From the NCBI GenBank assembly GCA_009843585.1, contig VYDC01000236.1, forward strand, positions 1 to 9,216: DNA of 9,216 nt. Reading direction: 5' to 3'. A program made the position numbers and the translations under genes. The notes below the pieces were generated by a model. The model worked only from the letters and a program-made list of their open reading frames with translations. It was not told the origin of the DNA and searched no databases. Of this stretch, positions 1-5,991 are shown in pieces; the stretch's first letter is position 1; each line of letters starts with the position of its first letter. The DNA is from Chloroflexota bacterium (GTDB lineage: Bacteria; Chloroflexota; Dehalococcoidia; UBA2979).

Positions 1-178
1 CCGCCGAGGCCGGCTCCGCGGTCGCGGCCGGCGCCGCACCCGCGGGCGCCGCCGGCGCCGCGGCCCGGGAGTCGGCCGGCTCCTCGGCGGCCGGCGTCTG
101 CTCGGGAGGCGACGTGCAGGCGACCAGCGTCGCGAGCAGGAGCGCCAGCCCCCAGCCGAACCAGCTCGGCGCGCGCAT
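1..178 (-). CDS. Putative lipoprotein, N-terminal part (runs off the left edge)
   Basis: Reading leftwards from ATG at 178 gives 59 codons before the window ends. The N-terminus is a lipoprotein signal peptide: MRAPSW, a hydrophobic stretch (GWGLALLLATLV, about residues 8-19), then the lipobox LVAC with the lipidated cysteine at residue 21, followed by TSPPEQ. After the cysteine the chain is a low-complexity Ala/Pro/Glu-rich linker, so the visible part holds no functional domain. A strong ribosome site (GGAGGGAGG) lies just before the ATG. The gene follows the PPOX-like gene on the same strand after 62 bases and may be last in that operon. I infer a membrane-anchored envelope protein. Its function cannot be told because the mature domain lies outside the window. 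Confidence 0.7.
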   Translation of the reverse strand, partial: MRAPSWFGWGLALLLATLVACTSPPEQTPAAEEPADSRAAAPAAPAGAAPAATAEPASA

Positions 179-240
179 GTCCGCCTCCCTCCGCGCCCGG
201 CGGTGCGGGGCAGCCGGGCGGCGTCCCGGCCCCCGCGACC

Positions 241-675
241 CTATCCGTCCTTCGAGTAGTCCCACGAGATCCACCGACGCGGCGTGACCCGGATGTAGGC
301 GCTCCCGGGCCGGGGCTCCGTCGGGAGCTCGGACTCGGGGGCGCCGCGCGCCCGGGCGCCCTCGCGCGCGAGCTCCAGCGCCTCCGCGCCGCCGGCGATG
401 ACCCGGGCGTCGCCCTCTATCAGGAGACCGCGCAGCGTCTCGATCGAGTTGCCGTCCTCCAGCGAGATGGAGACGCGCGGATCACGCTCCACGTTGCGGA
501 GCTTCTGCGTGCCGGCGCGGGCTCCCATCACGAGGTCGGTGCCGACCCGGAAGTAGGAGAGCGGCACCGAGTGCGGATAGCCGCGGGGCCCCCACGACGT
601 GAAGACCAGGTAGCCCTCGCGGGGCTTCTCGTCGACGAAGGCGACCATCTCCTCCTGCGTCATCGAGCGAACCAT
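241..675 (-). CDS. Pyridoxamine 5'-phosphate oxidase (PPOX) family protein, split-barrel flavoprotein
   Basis: A protein of 144 residues, the usual size for small FMN- or F420-binding split-barrel proteins. Visible family features are an N-terminal helix (SMTQEEMVAFVDE), the beta-strand pair LVFTSWGPRGYPHSVPLSYF (about residues 23-42), the cofactor-contact segment GARAGTQKLRNVERDPRVSI (51-70), and a C-terminal YIRVTPRRWISWDYSK segment. The reading frame is open for 22 codons further upstream. I chose ATG 675 because a GGGGAGG ribosome site sits five bases before it, and the longer arginine-rich version would run back into the gamma-glutamyltransferase gene. The gene starts 17 bases after that gene's stop, so the two are probably cotranscribed. 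Family members oxidise or reduce small molecules or bind haem; the substrate and the choice of FMN or F420 cannot be read here. The family call is firm, the exact role open. Confidence 0.85.
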   Translation of the reverse strand: MVRSMTQEEMVAFVDEKPREGYLVFTSWGPRGYPHSVPLSYFRVGTDLVMGARAGTQKLRNVERDPRVSISLEDGNSIETLRGLLIEGDARVIAGGAEALELAREGARARGAPESELPTEPRPGSAYIRVTPRRWISWDYSKDG

Positions 676-692
676 CTCGCCTCCCCGCCTGG

Positions 693-2333
693 CTAGTAGC
701 CGACGGCGCAGCCGTCCGCGCGCCCGTCCGAGCCCGCCCACAGCGCCCCGCTGTCGCGATCGCGCGCGATCACCTGCCCGCGCCCCAGTTTACCGCTCGC
801 CCGGTAGAGCCCGCCCACGCGCTCGACGGGGTGGCCGAGCCCCGCGAGCCGCCCGACGGCGGAGTCGGAGATGCCCTCCTCGAGCTGGACGCGCCCGCCC
901 TCCTCCTCGGCGACGATGCGGAAGCGCGGGGCGTCGAGCGCCGACTGCGGATCCATCCCGTGGGTGAGCAGGTTCACCAGCAGCTGCAGGTGACCCTGCG
1001 GCTGCATGAACGCGCCCATCACGCCGAAGCAGGCGTAGAGCTCGCCGTCGGCGTGCGTGGCCAGGCCCGGGAGGATCGTGTGGTAGGGCCGCTTCCCGGG
1101 CGCCACGGCGTTCGCGTGCGCCGGGTCGAGCGAGAACCCGCGACCGCGGTTCTGCAGCGTGAACCCGCATCCCTCCGGCACCAGGCCGGTGCCGAAGCCG
1201 TTGTAGTTGCTGTTGATGAAGCTGCAGGCGTTGCCCTCCTCGTCGACCACCGCGAGATAGACGGTGTCCGACGTCGCGGGGGGCGATCCGGCCAGCGGGT
1301 CGACGCTCGCGCGCGCGGGGTCGATGAGCGCGCGCCGGCCGGCGGCGTAGGCGGGGTCGAGCAGCCCCTCCACCGGCACCTCGCCGAAGGCCGGATCGGC
1401 GACGTAGCGCCGGGCGTCGGCGAACGCGAGCCGCATCGCCTCGATCAGGAGGTGGAGCACCTCGGACGAGCGCGGATCCCTCCCCGCCAGCGGGAGCCCG
1501 CTGGCGATCTGGAGGGCCAGCAGCGCCGCGAGGCCCTGGCCCGGCGGCGCGCACTCGTAGATCCAGTGTTCCCCGTAGCGCGCGCGGATCGGCGCCTCGA
1601 ACGTCGAGCGGTGCGCGGCGAGATCCGCGGGATCGAGCACGCCGCCCAGCTCCTGCACGACCGAGCAGACCGCCTCGGCGATGCGGCCGGTGTAGAAGCT
1701 CTCCGCGCCGCCCGAGGCGACGGCGCGGAGGGTCCGCGCGAGCGAGGGGCTGCGCCAGATCTCGCCGGCCCTCGGGGGACGGCCCCGAAGCAGCATCTCG
1801 TCGGCGTGTGGTCCCTGCCGCAGGTGCGGCTCCCCCTCCGCCCAGAGGTGGGCGACGAGCGGGGAGACGGGGACGCCGTCCTCGCAGAGCGCGATCGCCG
1901 GAGCGAGCACGTCGGCGATCGCGAGCCGGCCGTGGCGCTCCACCGTGTCGCACCACGCGGCCGCGGCGCCCGGCACCGTCACGGCGAGCGCGCTCCGCTG
2001 CGGCAGGACGCCCCGCACCCCCCGGCGCTCGAGCTCGGCGATGGAGAGCGCCGCCGGCGCCCGTCCGCTCCCGTTGACGGCGTGCACCTGTCGGGTCGCG
2101 GCCTCGAAGTAGAGGGCGAAGCAGTCGCCGCCGATGCCCGTCATCGTCGGCTCGACGACGTTGAGCGCGGCCGCCGTGGCGACGGCGGCGTCGGCCGCGT
2201 TGCCCCCCGACCTGAGCACGTCGAGACCGATGCGGGCGGCGAGGGGCTGGCTGGTGGCGACCGCGGCGCGCGGCGCGATGAGCGGTGAGCGCCGCGACTC
2301 GAAGCGCAGCTCGTCGTAGCGGTAGGTGAACAC
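693..2333 (-). CDS. Gamma-glutamyltransferase family protein (YwrD-type)
   Basis: A complete 546-residue N-terminal-nucleophile hydrolase of the gamma-glutamyltransferase family. These proteins cut themselves in two and use the newly exposed threonine to attack gamma-glutamyl (or acyl) amide bonds. Seen here are the large-subunit motifs SGGNAADAAVA (42-52) and EPTMTGIGGDCF (61-72); TSDTVY, in which Thr357 is the likely processing and catalytic residue; FINSNYNGFGTG (372-383); and GVMGAFMQPQGH (437-448). The FINSNY and MQPQGH wording matches the YwrD-like branch rather than the classical E. coli periplasmic enzyme. There is no signal peptide, so the enzyme looks cytoplasmic. Translation starts at GTG 2333 after a GGGGAGG site. 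The gene lies 16 bases after the TlpA-like gene and 17 before the PPOX-like gene. True substrate (glutathione, another gamma-glutamyl compound, or an acyl amide) is unknown. Confidence 0.93.
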   Translation of the reverse strand: MFTYRYDELRFESRRSPLIAPRAAVATSQPLAARIGLDVLRSGGNAADAAVATAAALNVVEPTMTGIGGDCFALYFEAATRQVHAVNGSGRAPAALSIAELERRGVRGVLPQRSALAVTVPGAAAAWCDTVERHGRLAIADVLAPAIALCEDGVPVSPLVAHLWAEGEPHLRQGPHADEMLLRGRPPRAGEIWRSPSLARTLRAVASGGAESFYTGRIAEAVCSVVQELGGVLDPADLAAHRSTFEAPIRARYGEHWIYECAPPGQGLAALLALQIASGLPLAGRDPRSSEVLHLLIEAMRLAFADARRYVADPAFGEVPVEGLLDPAYAAGRRALIDPARASVDPLAGSPPATSDTVYLAVVDEEGNACSFINSNYNGFGTGLVPEGCGFTLQNRGRGFSLDPAHANAVAPGKRPYHTILPGLATHADGELYACFGVMGAFMQPQGHLQLLVNLLTHGMDPQSALDAPRFRIVAEEEGGRVQLEEGISDSAVGRLAGLGHPVERVGGLYRASGKLGRGQVIARDRDSGALWAGSDGRADGCAVGY

Positions 2334-2349
2334 CCCGCCTCCCCGCGGC

Positions 2350-2958
2350 TCAGCGCGCCGGCGGGCGGGCCGAGGTCGGGCTCGGAGCCTCCCCGCCGGC
2401 GTCCGCCGCCGCGATGCCCGCCTCCAGGAGCTCCCCGAAGACGGGCCCGAGGACCTGCGAGCGCAGCACGCCCCGGGCGTCGATGAAGAAGGTCGAGGGG
2501 AGCCCGGGCAGGCCGTAGCGATCGGCCACCGAGCCGTCGGCGTCGAGGGCCACCGGGAAGGTCAGCCCGAAGTTCTCGACGAACTCCGTCACGGCGTCGG
2601 CGCCCTCTTCGACGTCGACCGCGAGCACGACCAGGTCCCGTCCCTCGCCGCGCTCCTCCCAGACCTGCTGCAGCTCGGGCATCTCGGCGCGGCAGGGCGG
2701 GCACCAGGTCGCCCAGAAGTTGAGGACGACGGTCTTCCCCCGGAAGTCCGAGAGGGCGATGGGCTCTCCCTCGGGCGTGGTCAGGGTGAAGTCCGGGGCG
2801 AGCTCGCCCTCGGCCGGGCGCGCCCCGTCCGAGACGACGCCGGCGTCGCCGTCGTCCGGGGCCAGCACCTCGCGCTGCAGGAGGAGCCCGGCCAGCACCA
2901 GCACGACGGCCGCGACGGCGGCGGCGCGCAGCACCCTGGCGTCCCTGAGCCTCGCCAT
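2350..2958 (-). CDS. Membrane-anchored thioredoxin-like protein, TlpA/ResA family
   Basis: A 202-residue thiol-disulfide oxidoreductase of the AhpC/TSA-redoxin (TlpA/ResA) type. An uncleaved N-terminal anchor is visible (about residues 11-27, RAAAVAAVVLVLAGLLL), then a linker, then a thioredoxin fold: APDFTLTTPEGEPIALSDF (54-72), NFWATWCPPC with active-site Cys86 and Cys89, and a cis-proline loop GLPSTFFID (Pro154). The tail (AGGEAPSPTSARPPAR) is disordered. I chose ATG 2958 rather than the start 16 codons upstream because GGGAGG lies six bases before it and the anchor then sits at the N-terminus. The catalytic domain should face the extracytoplasmic side, where relatives reduce disulfides, for example of apocytochrome c. 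No cytochrome-maturation genes are present, so the partner is unknown. It is the first gene of the leftward operon. Confidence 0.92.
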   Translation of the reverse strand: MARLRDARVLRAAAVAAVVLVLAGLLLQREVLAPDDGDAGVVSDGARPAEGELAPDFTLTTPEGEPIALSDFRGKTVVLNFWATWCPPCRAEMPELQQVWEERGEGRDLVVLAVDVEEGADAVTEFVENFGLTFPVALDADGSVADRYGLPGLPSTFFIDARGVLRSQVLGPVFGELLEAGIAAADAGGEAPSPTSARPPAR

Positions 2959-3001
2959 CTTCCGCCTCCCGCGCCAGCGGATCCCCGGAGCCCCTAGAGA
3001 C

Positions 3002-3007
3002 AGCATA
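3002..3007 (-). promoter_or_regulatory. Candidate -10 box for the leftward TlpA-GGT-PPOX operon
   Basis: On the minus strand these bases read TATGCT, a TANNNT-type -10 hexamer. Transcription would begin near 2995, giving a leader of about 37 bases that holds the GGGAGG ribosome site of the TlpA-like gene. No convincing -35 box is visible, so the call rests on hexamer and position alone. Confidence 0.35.
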
Positions 3008-3056
3008 GGAGGCGCGCCCGGAAGCCGCGTCGTCGCACCCCTCCCCGCCGGCCCGT

Positions 3057-3062
3057 TAGGAT
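3057..3062 (+). promoter_or_regulatory. Candidate -10 box (TAGGAT) giving a leaderless sirtuin mRNA
   Basis: TAGGAT is followed by exactly six bases (GGGGCG) and then the ATG of the sirtuin gene at 3069. With normal -10 to start-site spacing, transcription would begin at or within a base of the A of the ATG, giving a leaderless transcript. No Shine-Dalgarno sequence precedes this ATG, which fits. The same geometry recurs on the minus strand at 7699-7704. Confidence 0.5.
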
Positions 3063-3068
3063 GGGGCG

Positions 3069-3917
3069 ATGGGCGACCCGGGCTCCCCGGCGGCCGGGCC
3101 GACGCAGGGCGGCGACCTCGCGGCGGACATCGATCGCGCCGGCGAGATCCTCGCGCGCGCGCAGTACGTGGTGGTGCTGACCGGCGCCGGCGTCTCGAAG
3201 GAGTCGGGCATCCCCACCTTCCGCGGCGACGGCGGGCTCTGGACCGTCAACGGCGAGCCCCCGATGAACGGCTTCCAGCTCTTCCTCGAGGACACCGCCG
3301 GATGGTGGCGGCAGCGGCTTGACCGACGGCGGGCCGACGAGGCGGACCCGGCGAGCTTCGCGCGCGCCGTGGACGAGGCGCGGCCGAACCCGGCCCACGC
3401 GGCTCTCGCCGAGCTCGAGCACCTCGGGGTCGTGCGGCACCTGATCACGCAGAACGTCGACGACCTGCACCGGCGCGCCGGGCAGCGGGAGATCACCGAG
3501 ATCCACGGCAACCGGCACTGGATGCGCTGCCTGGACTGCGGCGCCCGCTGGCCGGCGAGCGAGTTCCCGGTGGACGAGGGACGGCTCCCGCCGCGGTGCG
3601 CCCAGCCGGGCTGCGAGGGCGTGGTCAAGGACGACACGGTGATGTTCGGCGAGCCGATCCCCGCGGAGGCCCTCTCGAGGTGCGACGCCGAGAGCCGGCG
3701 CGCCGACTGCTTCCTCGTCGTCGGCACGTCGGCCGTCGTGATGCCGGCCGCGGGCTTCCCGCTGCTCGCGTGGCAGCGGGGCGCGCCGCTCGTCGAGGTC
3801 AACCCGGAGCCGACGCCGCTCACGGGGTACGCCGAGGTGAGCTGCCGCGGAGCCGCGGGCGACGTCCTGCCGGAGCTGGCGGCGGCGGTGCGCGCCCGCC
3901 GGGCCGCCGGCGCCTGA
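3069..3917 (+). CDS. Sirtuin: NAD-dependent protein deacylase (SIR2 family)
   Basis: A 282-residue SIR2-family enzyme that removes acyl groups from protein lysines using NAD+, releasing nicotinamide and O-acyl-ADP-ribose. Visible motifs are the NAD-binding LTGAGVSKESGIPTFRG (37-53), TQNVDDLHRRAG (127-138), catalytic His146 in TEIHGN, zinc cysteines 154, 157, 177 and 182, VKDDTVMFGE (186-195), VVGTSAVVMPAAG (217-229) and EVNPEPTPLT (243-252). The second zinc pair is spaced C-x4-C (CAQPGC) rather than the commoner C-x2-C. In the segment where CobB/SIRT5-type desuccinylases carry Tyr-x-x-Arg I see Trp80-x-x-Arg83, so a general deacetylase is more likely than a desuccinylase; that alignment was done by eye. 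The first 18 or so residues are Gly/Pro-rich and not conserved. The mRNA may be leaderless. The Asp-box gene follows 10 bases downstream. Confidence 0.94.
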   Translation: MGDPGSPAAGPTQGGDLAADIDRAGEILARAQYVVVLTGAGVSKESGIPTFRGDGGLWTVNGEPPMNGFQLFLEDTAGWWRQRLDRRRADEADPASFARAVDEARPNPAHAALAELEHLGVVRHLITQNVDDLHRRAGQREITEIHGNRHWMRCLDCGARWPASEFPVDEGRLPPRCAQPGCEGVVKDDTVMFGEPIPAEALSRCDAESRRADCFLVVGTSAVVMPAAGFPLLAWQRGAPLVEVNPEPTPLTGYAEVSCRGAAGDVLPELAAAVRARRAAGA

Positions 3918-3927
3918 GCGCGAGTCC

Positions 3928-4908
3928 GTGCCGCCCGCCCTCGGCGTGCTCCTCGGCGGCGCCCACGGCATCGGGCGGCTCATCCCGGGAGAGCCCCTCG
4001 GCGTGGAGCTCTCCGCACGCGACACCGGGGGCGCCCCCGTCACCTGCCTCGACGCCACCCCCGACCCCGGTCGCGGGGCCCGGGGCGCGGGCGTTCTGGC
4101 CGTCGCCGGCTCGCCCTCGGGCGTCTGGGTCCGCCGGCGCTCCGGCGAGTGGCGCCGCGCAGCCGACGGACCGGCGCACTGCGTGCGGGTGGCGCCGGGC
4201 GGCCTGCTCCTCGCCGGCGTCGCGCCGACCGGCGTCATCACCTCCGAGGACGGCGGCGAGAGCTGGCTGCGGCGCCCGGGCCTCGGCGCCGCGCTCAGGC
4301 ACGCTCCGACCCTGCTGCGGCCGTCGGGCCTGCCGCTCACGGTGACCGGGCTCTGCTTCGCGGGCGACGGCTGGCTCGCGGGCGTCGACGGCGCCGGGGC
4401 GTGGCTCTCCCACGACGGCGGCCGGAGCTGGCTGCGCTCCGCCGAGGGCCTTCCCGCCGAGGTGCGCGGGGTCTGGGAGCACCCGGAGCAGCCCGAGTCC
4501 GCCTACGCCGCGACGCGGGCCGGCTTCTTCCGCAGCCAGGACGGCGGGGCGAGCTGGGTGCAGTCGCTCGGGGGTCTCGACCGGACCCTGATCGGGGACG
4601 CGGCCGTTCTTCCGGGTGTGAGCGACGTGATCCTGCTCGCCGCCGCCCGCCGGTCGCGCCCCTCGGGGGGCGGTGCGGAGGCCGCGCTCTTCCGCTCCGC
4701 CGACGGCGGCATCGCATGGCGACGGGTGACGCTGGGCGGCGTCGACTCCTGGCCCGCCCCGCCGGCCATGTGCCGGCTGCACGGCGTCTCCGACACCGCA
4801 TTCGTGGCCGCCGGCGGGCGCCTCTGGGCCTCCCACGACCGCGGCGGACACTGGCGCGTGCTCGCCGACGGCATCCCCGAGTGCCTCGCCCTGGCCGCCG
4901 TGCTCTAG
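3928..4908 (+). CDS. Asp-box (BNR) repeat beta-propeller protein, function unknown
   Basis: A 326-residue protein with five clear Asp-box repeats (S-x-D-x-G-x-x-W): SEDGGESW (106-113), SHDGGRSW (161-168), SQDGGASW (203-210), SADGGIAW (257-264) and SHDRGGHW (302-309). Such repeats mark sialidase-, sortilin- or YCF48/HCF136-like beta-propellers, usually as structural turns. The sialidase arginine triad and FRIP motif are not evident, so I would not call it a sialidase. There is no signal peptide or membrane segment, so it looks cytoplasmic, which is unusual for many Asp-box proteins. It begins with GTG 10 bases after the sirtuin stop, without a good ribosome site of its own, suggesting translational coupling. 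A scaffold or binding role is possible, but nothing in the sequence names its partner. Confidence 0.75.
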   Translation: MPPALGVLLGGAHGIGRLIPGEPLGVELSARDTGGAPVTCLDATPDPGRGARGAGVLAVAGSPSGVWVRRRSGEWRRAADGPAHCVRVAPGGLLLAGVAPTGVITSEDGGESWLRRPGLGAALRHAPTLLRPSGLPLTVTGLCFAGDGWLAGVDGAGAWLSHDGGRSWLRSAEGLPAEVRGVWEHPEQPESAYAATRAGFFRSQDGGASWVQSLGGLDRTLIGDAAVLPGVSDVILLAAARRSRPSGGGAEAALFRSADGGIAWRRVTLGGVDSWPAPPAMCRLHGVSDTAFVAAGGRLWASHDRGGHWRVLADGIPECLALAAVL

Positions 4909-4918
4909 CGCCGGACGC

Positions 4919-4936
4919 CCGCCCGTCCCGGGGCGG
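4919..4936 (+). terminator. Weak GC hairpin after the Asp-box gene
   Basis: CCGCCC (4919-4924) can pair with GGGCGG (4931-4936) around a six-base loop, 10 bases after the stop codon. It is followed by CTTCC, not a run of T, so it is at best a poor intrinsic terminator. GC-rich DNA produces such hairpins often. Confidence 0.25.
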
Positions 4937-4953
4937 CTTCCACCGCGCGATGC

Positions 4954-4959
4954 TAGGAT
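4954..4959 (+). promoter_or_regulatory. Candidate -10 box (TAGGAT) for the hydrolase-fabF operon
   Basis: TAGGAT, the same hexamer as before the sirtuin gene, lies in the gap between the Asp-box and hydrolase genes. Transcription would begin near 4966, leaving a leader of about 138 bases before the hydrolase ATG at 5104. A GTG at 4967 sits at the predicted start site and opens an 83-codon frame in a different phase. No -35 box is evident. Confidence 0.45.
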
Positions 4960-5033
4960 GACACCCGTGGCCCGACGGGCCACCGAGAGGCCGCAGAGCG
5001 ACGCCGATCCCGCCCGTCGTTGCGCCGGACCCA

Positions 5034-5096
5034 CGGCCGCCACGCGCGGCCGGCTCCCGGTTAGACGCGACCGTGGCGGGGCGAGCGACGCGCCAC
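5034..5096 (+). promoter_or_regulatory. Structured leader with alternative pairings before the hydrolase gene
   Basis: Two hairpins can form just upstream of the start codon. The first pairs CGGCCGC (5034-5040) with GCGGCCG (5046-5052) over a five-base loop. The second pairs GTGGCG (5073-5078) with CGCCAC (5091-5096), ending just before GAAGGG and the ATG. A third pairing, CCGCCACG (5037-5044) with CGTGGCGG (5072-5079), would break both. This resembles an attenuator or RNA switch, but at this GC content such pairings can arise by chance. I recognise no known riboswitch class. Confidence 0.3.
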
Positions 5097-5103
5097 CGAA
5101 GGG

Positions 5104-5991
5104 ATGCGCCCGCCCATGGCGAGCAGCAACAAGGCACGCGACGAGTTCGCCGAGGTCAACGGGCTCAGGCTCCACTACCGCGAGTGGGGTGACGCCCGCT
5201 CCCGGAACGTCCTGCTGATGCTGCACGGCTACGCGGAGACGGCGGGCGTCTGGGACGACGTCGCGCAGGATCTCGCCAGGGAGTACCGCGTGATCTCGCT
5301 CGACCAGCGCGGCCACGGACAGAGCGCGCACGCTCCCGACTTCGACTACACCCGCGCCACCCAGGTCGAGGATGTCGAGGCGTTCATCGAGGCGATGGCG
5401 CTCAAGAGCCTCACGATCGTCGGTCACGCGATGGGCGGCGCCAACGCGCTCTGCTACGCCAGCGAGCACCCGGACATCGTCACGGCGCTGATCGTGGTGG
5501 AGGCGGCGCCGGAGGTGCTGCGCGGGGGCGTGGAGCGTCTGCGTCGCATGGTCGGCAGCGCCGAGGAGTTCGAGAGCCTGAGCGACGCCGTGGAGTCGAT
5601 GCGCCCCCTCTTCCCCTACGCCACCACCGAGCAGCTCGAGCGACGCGCGCGCAGCGCGCTCGTCGAGAAGCCGGAGGGCGCGTGGGTGTGGGACTTCGAC
5701 CCGGCGCTGCGCGACGCCTCGCTCCGGCCGCCGGAGCCCGATCCCGGACAGCGCCGGCTCGCCGATCTCTGGGAGTGCGCCGACCGCGTGCAGTGCCCGG
5801 TGATGATCGTGCGGGGCTCGGAGACGGACATGCTGACGCCGGAGGCGATCCAGCGGCTGCACCGGCGCATCGTCGGCTCGCGCGTCTCGCTGATCGAGGA
5901 GGCCGGCCACCCGGTCCCCTCCGATCAGCCGGCCCACCTCGCGCTGAACATCCGCGAGTTCCTCCAGAACCTTCAAGCGAACGCGGTATGA
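5104..5991 (+). CDS. Alpha/beta-hydrolase-fold protein with alanine at the nucleophile position
   Basis: A 295-residue alpha/beta-hydrolase-fold protein. The fold is clear: LLMLHGYAET with the oxyanion HG at 41-42, ISLDQRGHGQS (64-74), the nucleophile elbow VGHAMGG (106-112), a cap region (about 135-228), then VRGSETDMLTP with acid candidate Asp242 and EEAGHPVPSDQP with His269. The odd feature is Ala109 where the catalytic Ser (or Asp) should be; the codon is GCG, one base from TCG. The rest of the triad is kept, so this may be a non-hydrolytic member (RutD, as I recall it, also has alanine here) or a mutated enzyme. ATG 5104 and ATG 5116 are both possible starts; GAAGGG directly abuts the first and lies 12 bases before the second. 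The stop overlaps the fabF-type start as ATGA, so the two products are made together. Substrate unknown. Confidence 0.88.
   Translation: MRPPMASSNKARDEFAEVNGLRLHYREWGDARSRNVLLMLHGYAETAGVWDDVAQDLAREYRVISLDQRGHGQSAHAPDFDYTRATQVEDVEAFIEAMALKSLTIVGHAMGGANALCYASEHPDIVTALIVVEAAPEVLRGGVERLRRMVGSAEEFESLSDAVESMRPLFPYATTEQLERRARSALVEKPEGAWVWDFDPALRDASLRPPEPDPGQRRLADLWECADRVQCPVMIVRGSETDMLTPEAIQRLHRRIVGSRVSLIEEAGHPVPSDQPAHLALNIREFLQNLQANAV

Noticed and set aside
831..2288. Long open frame (485 codons) on the plus strand opposite the gamma-glutamyltransferase gene
   Set aside because: It has no family motifs and is rich in Arg, Gly, Glu and Ala; it is the antisense shadow of a GC-rich gene with G/C at third positions.
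2994..4340. 448-codon minus-strand frame opposite the sirtuin
   Set aside because: Shadow of the sirtuin and Asp-box genes; no recognisable domain.
3820..5976. 718-codon minus-strand frame opposite the Asp-box and hydrolase genes
   Set aside because: It runs across two real plus-strand genes and the gap between them, with low-complexity His/Arg/Gly/Ala content and no motif. Stops are rare at this GC content.
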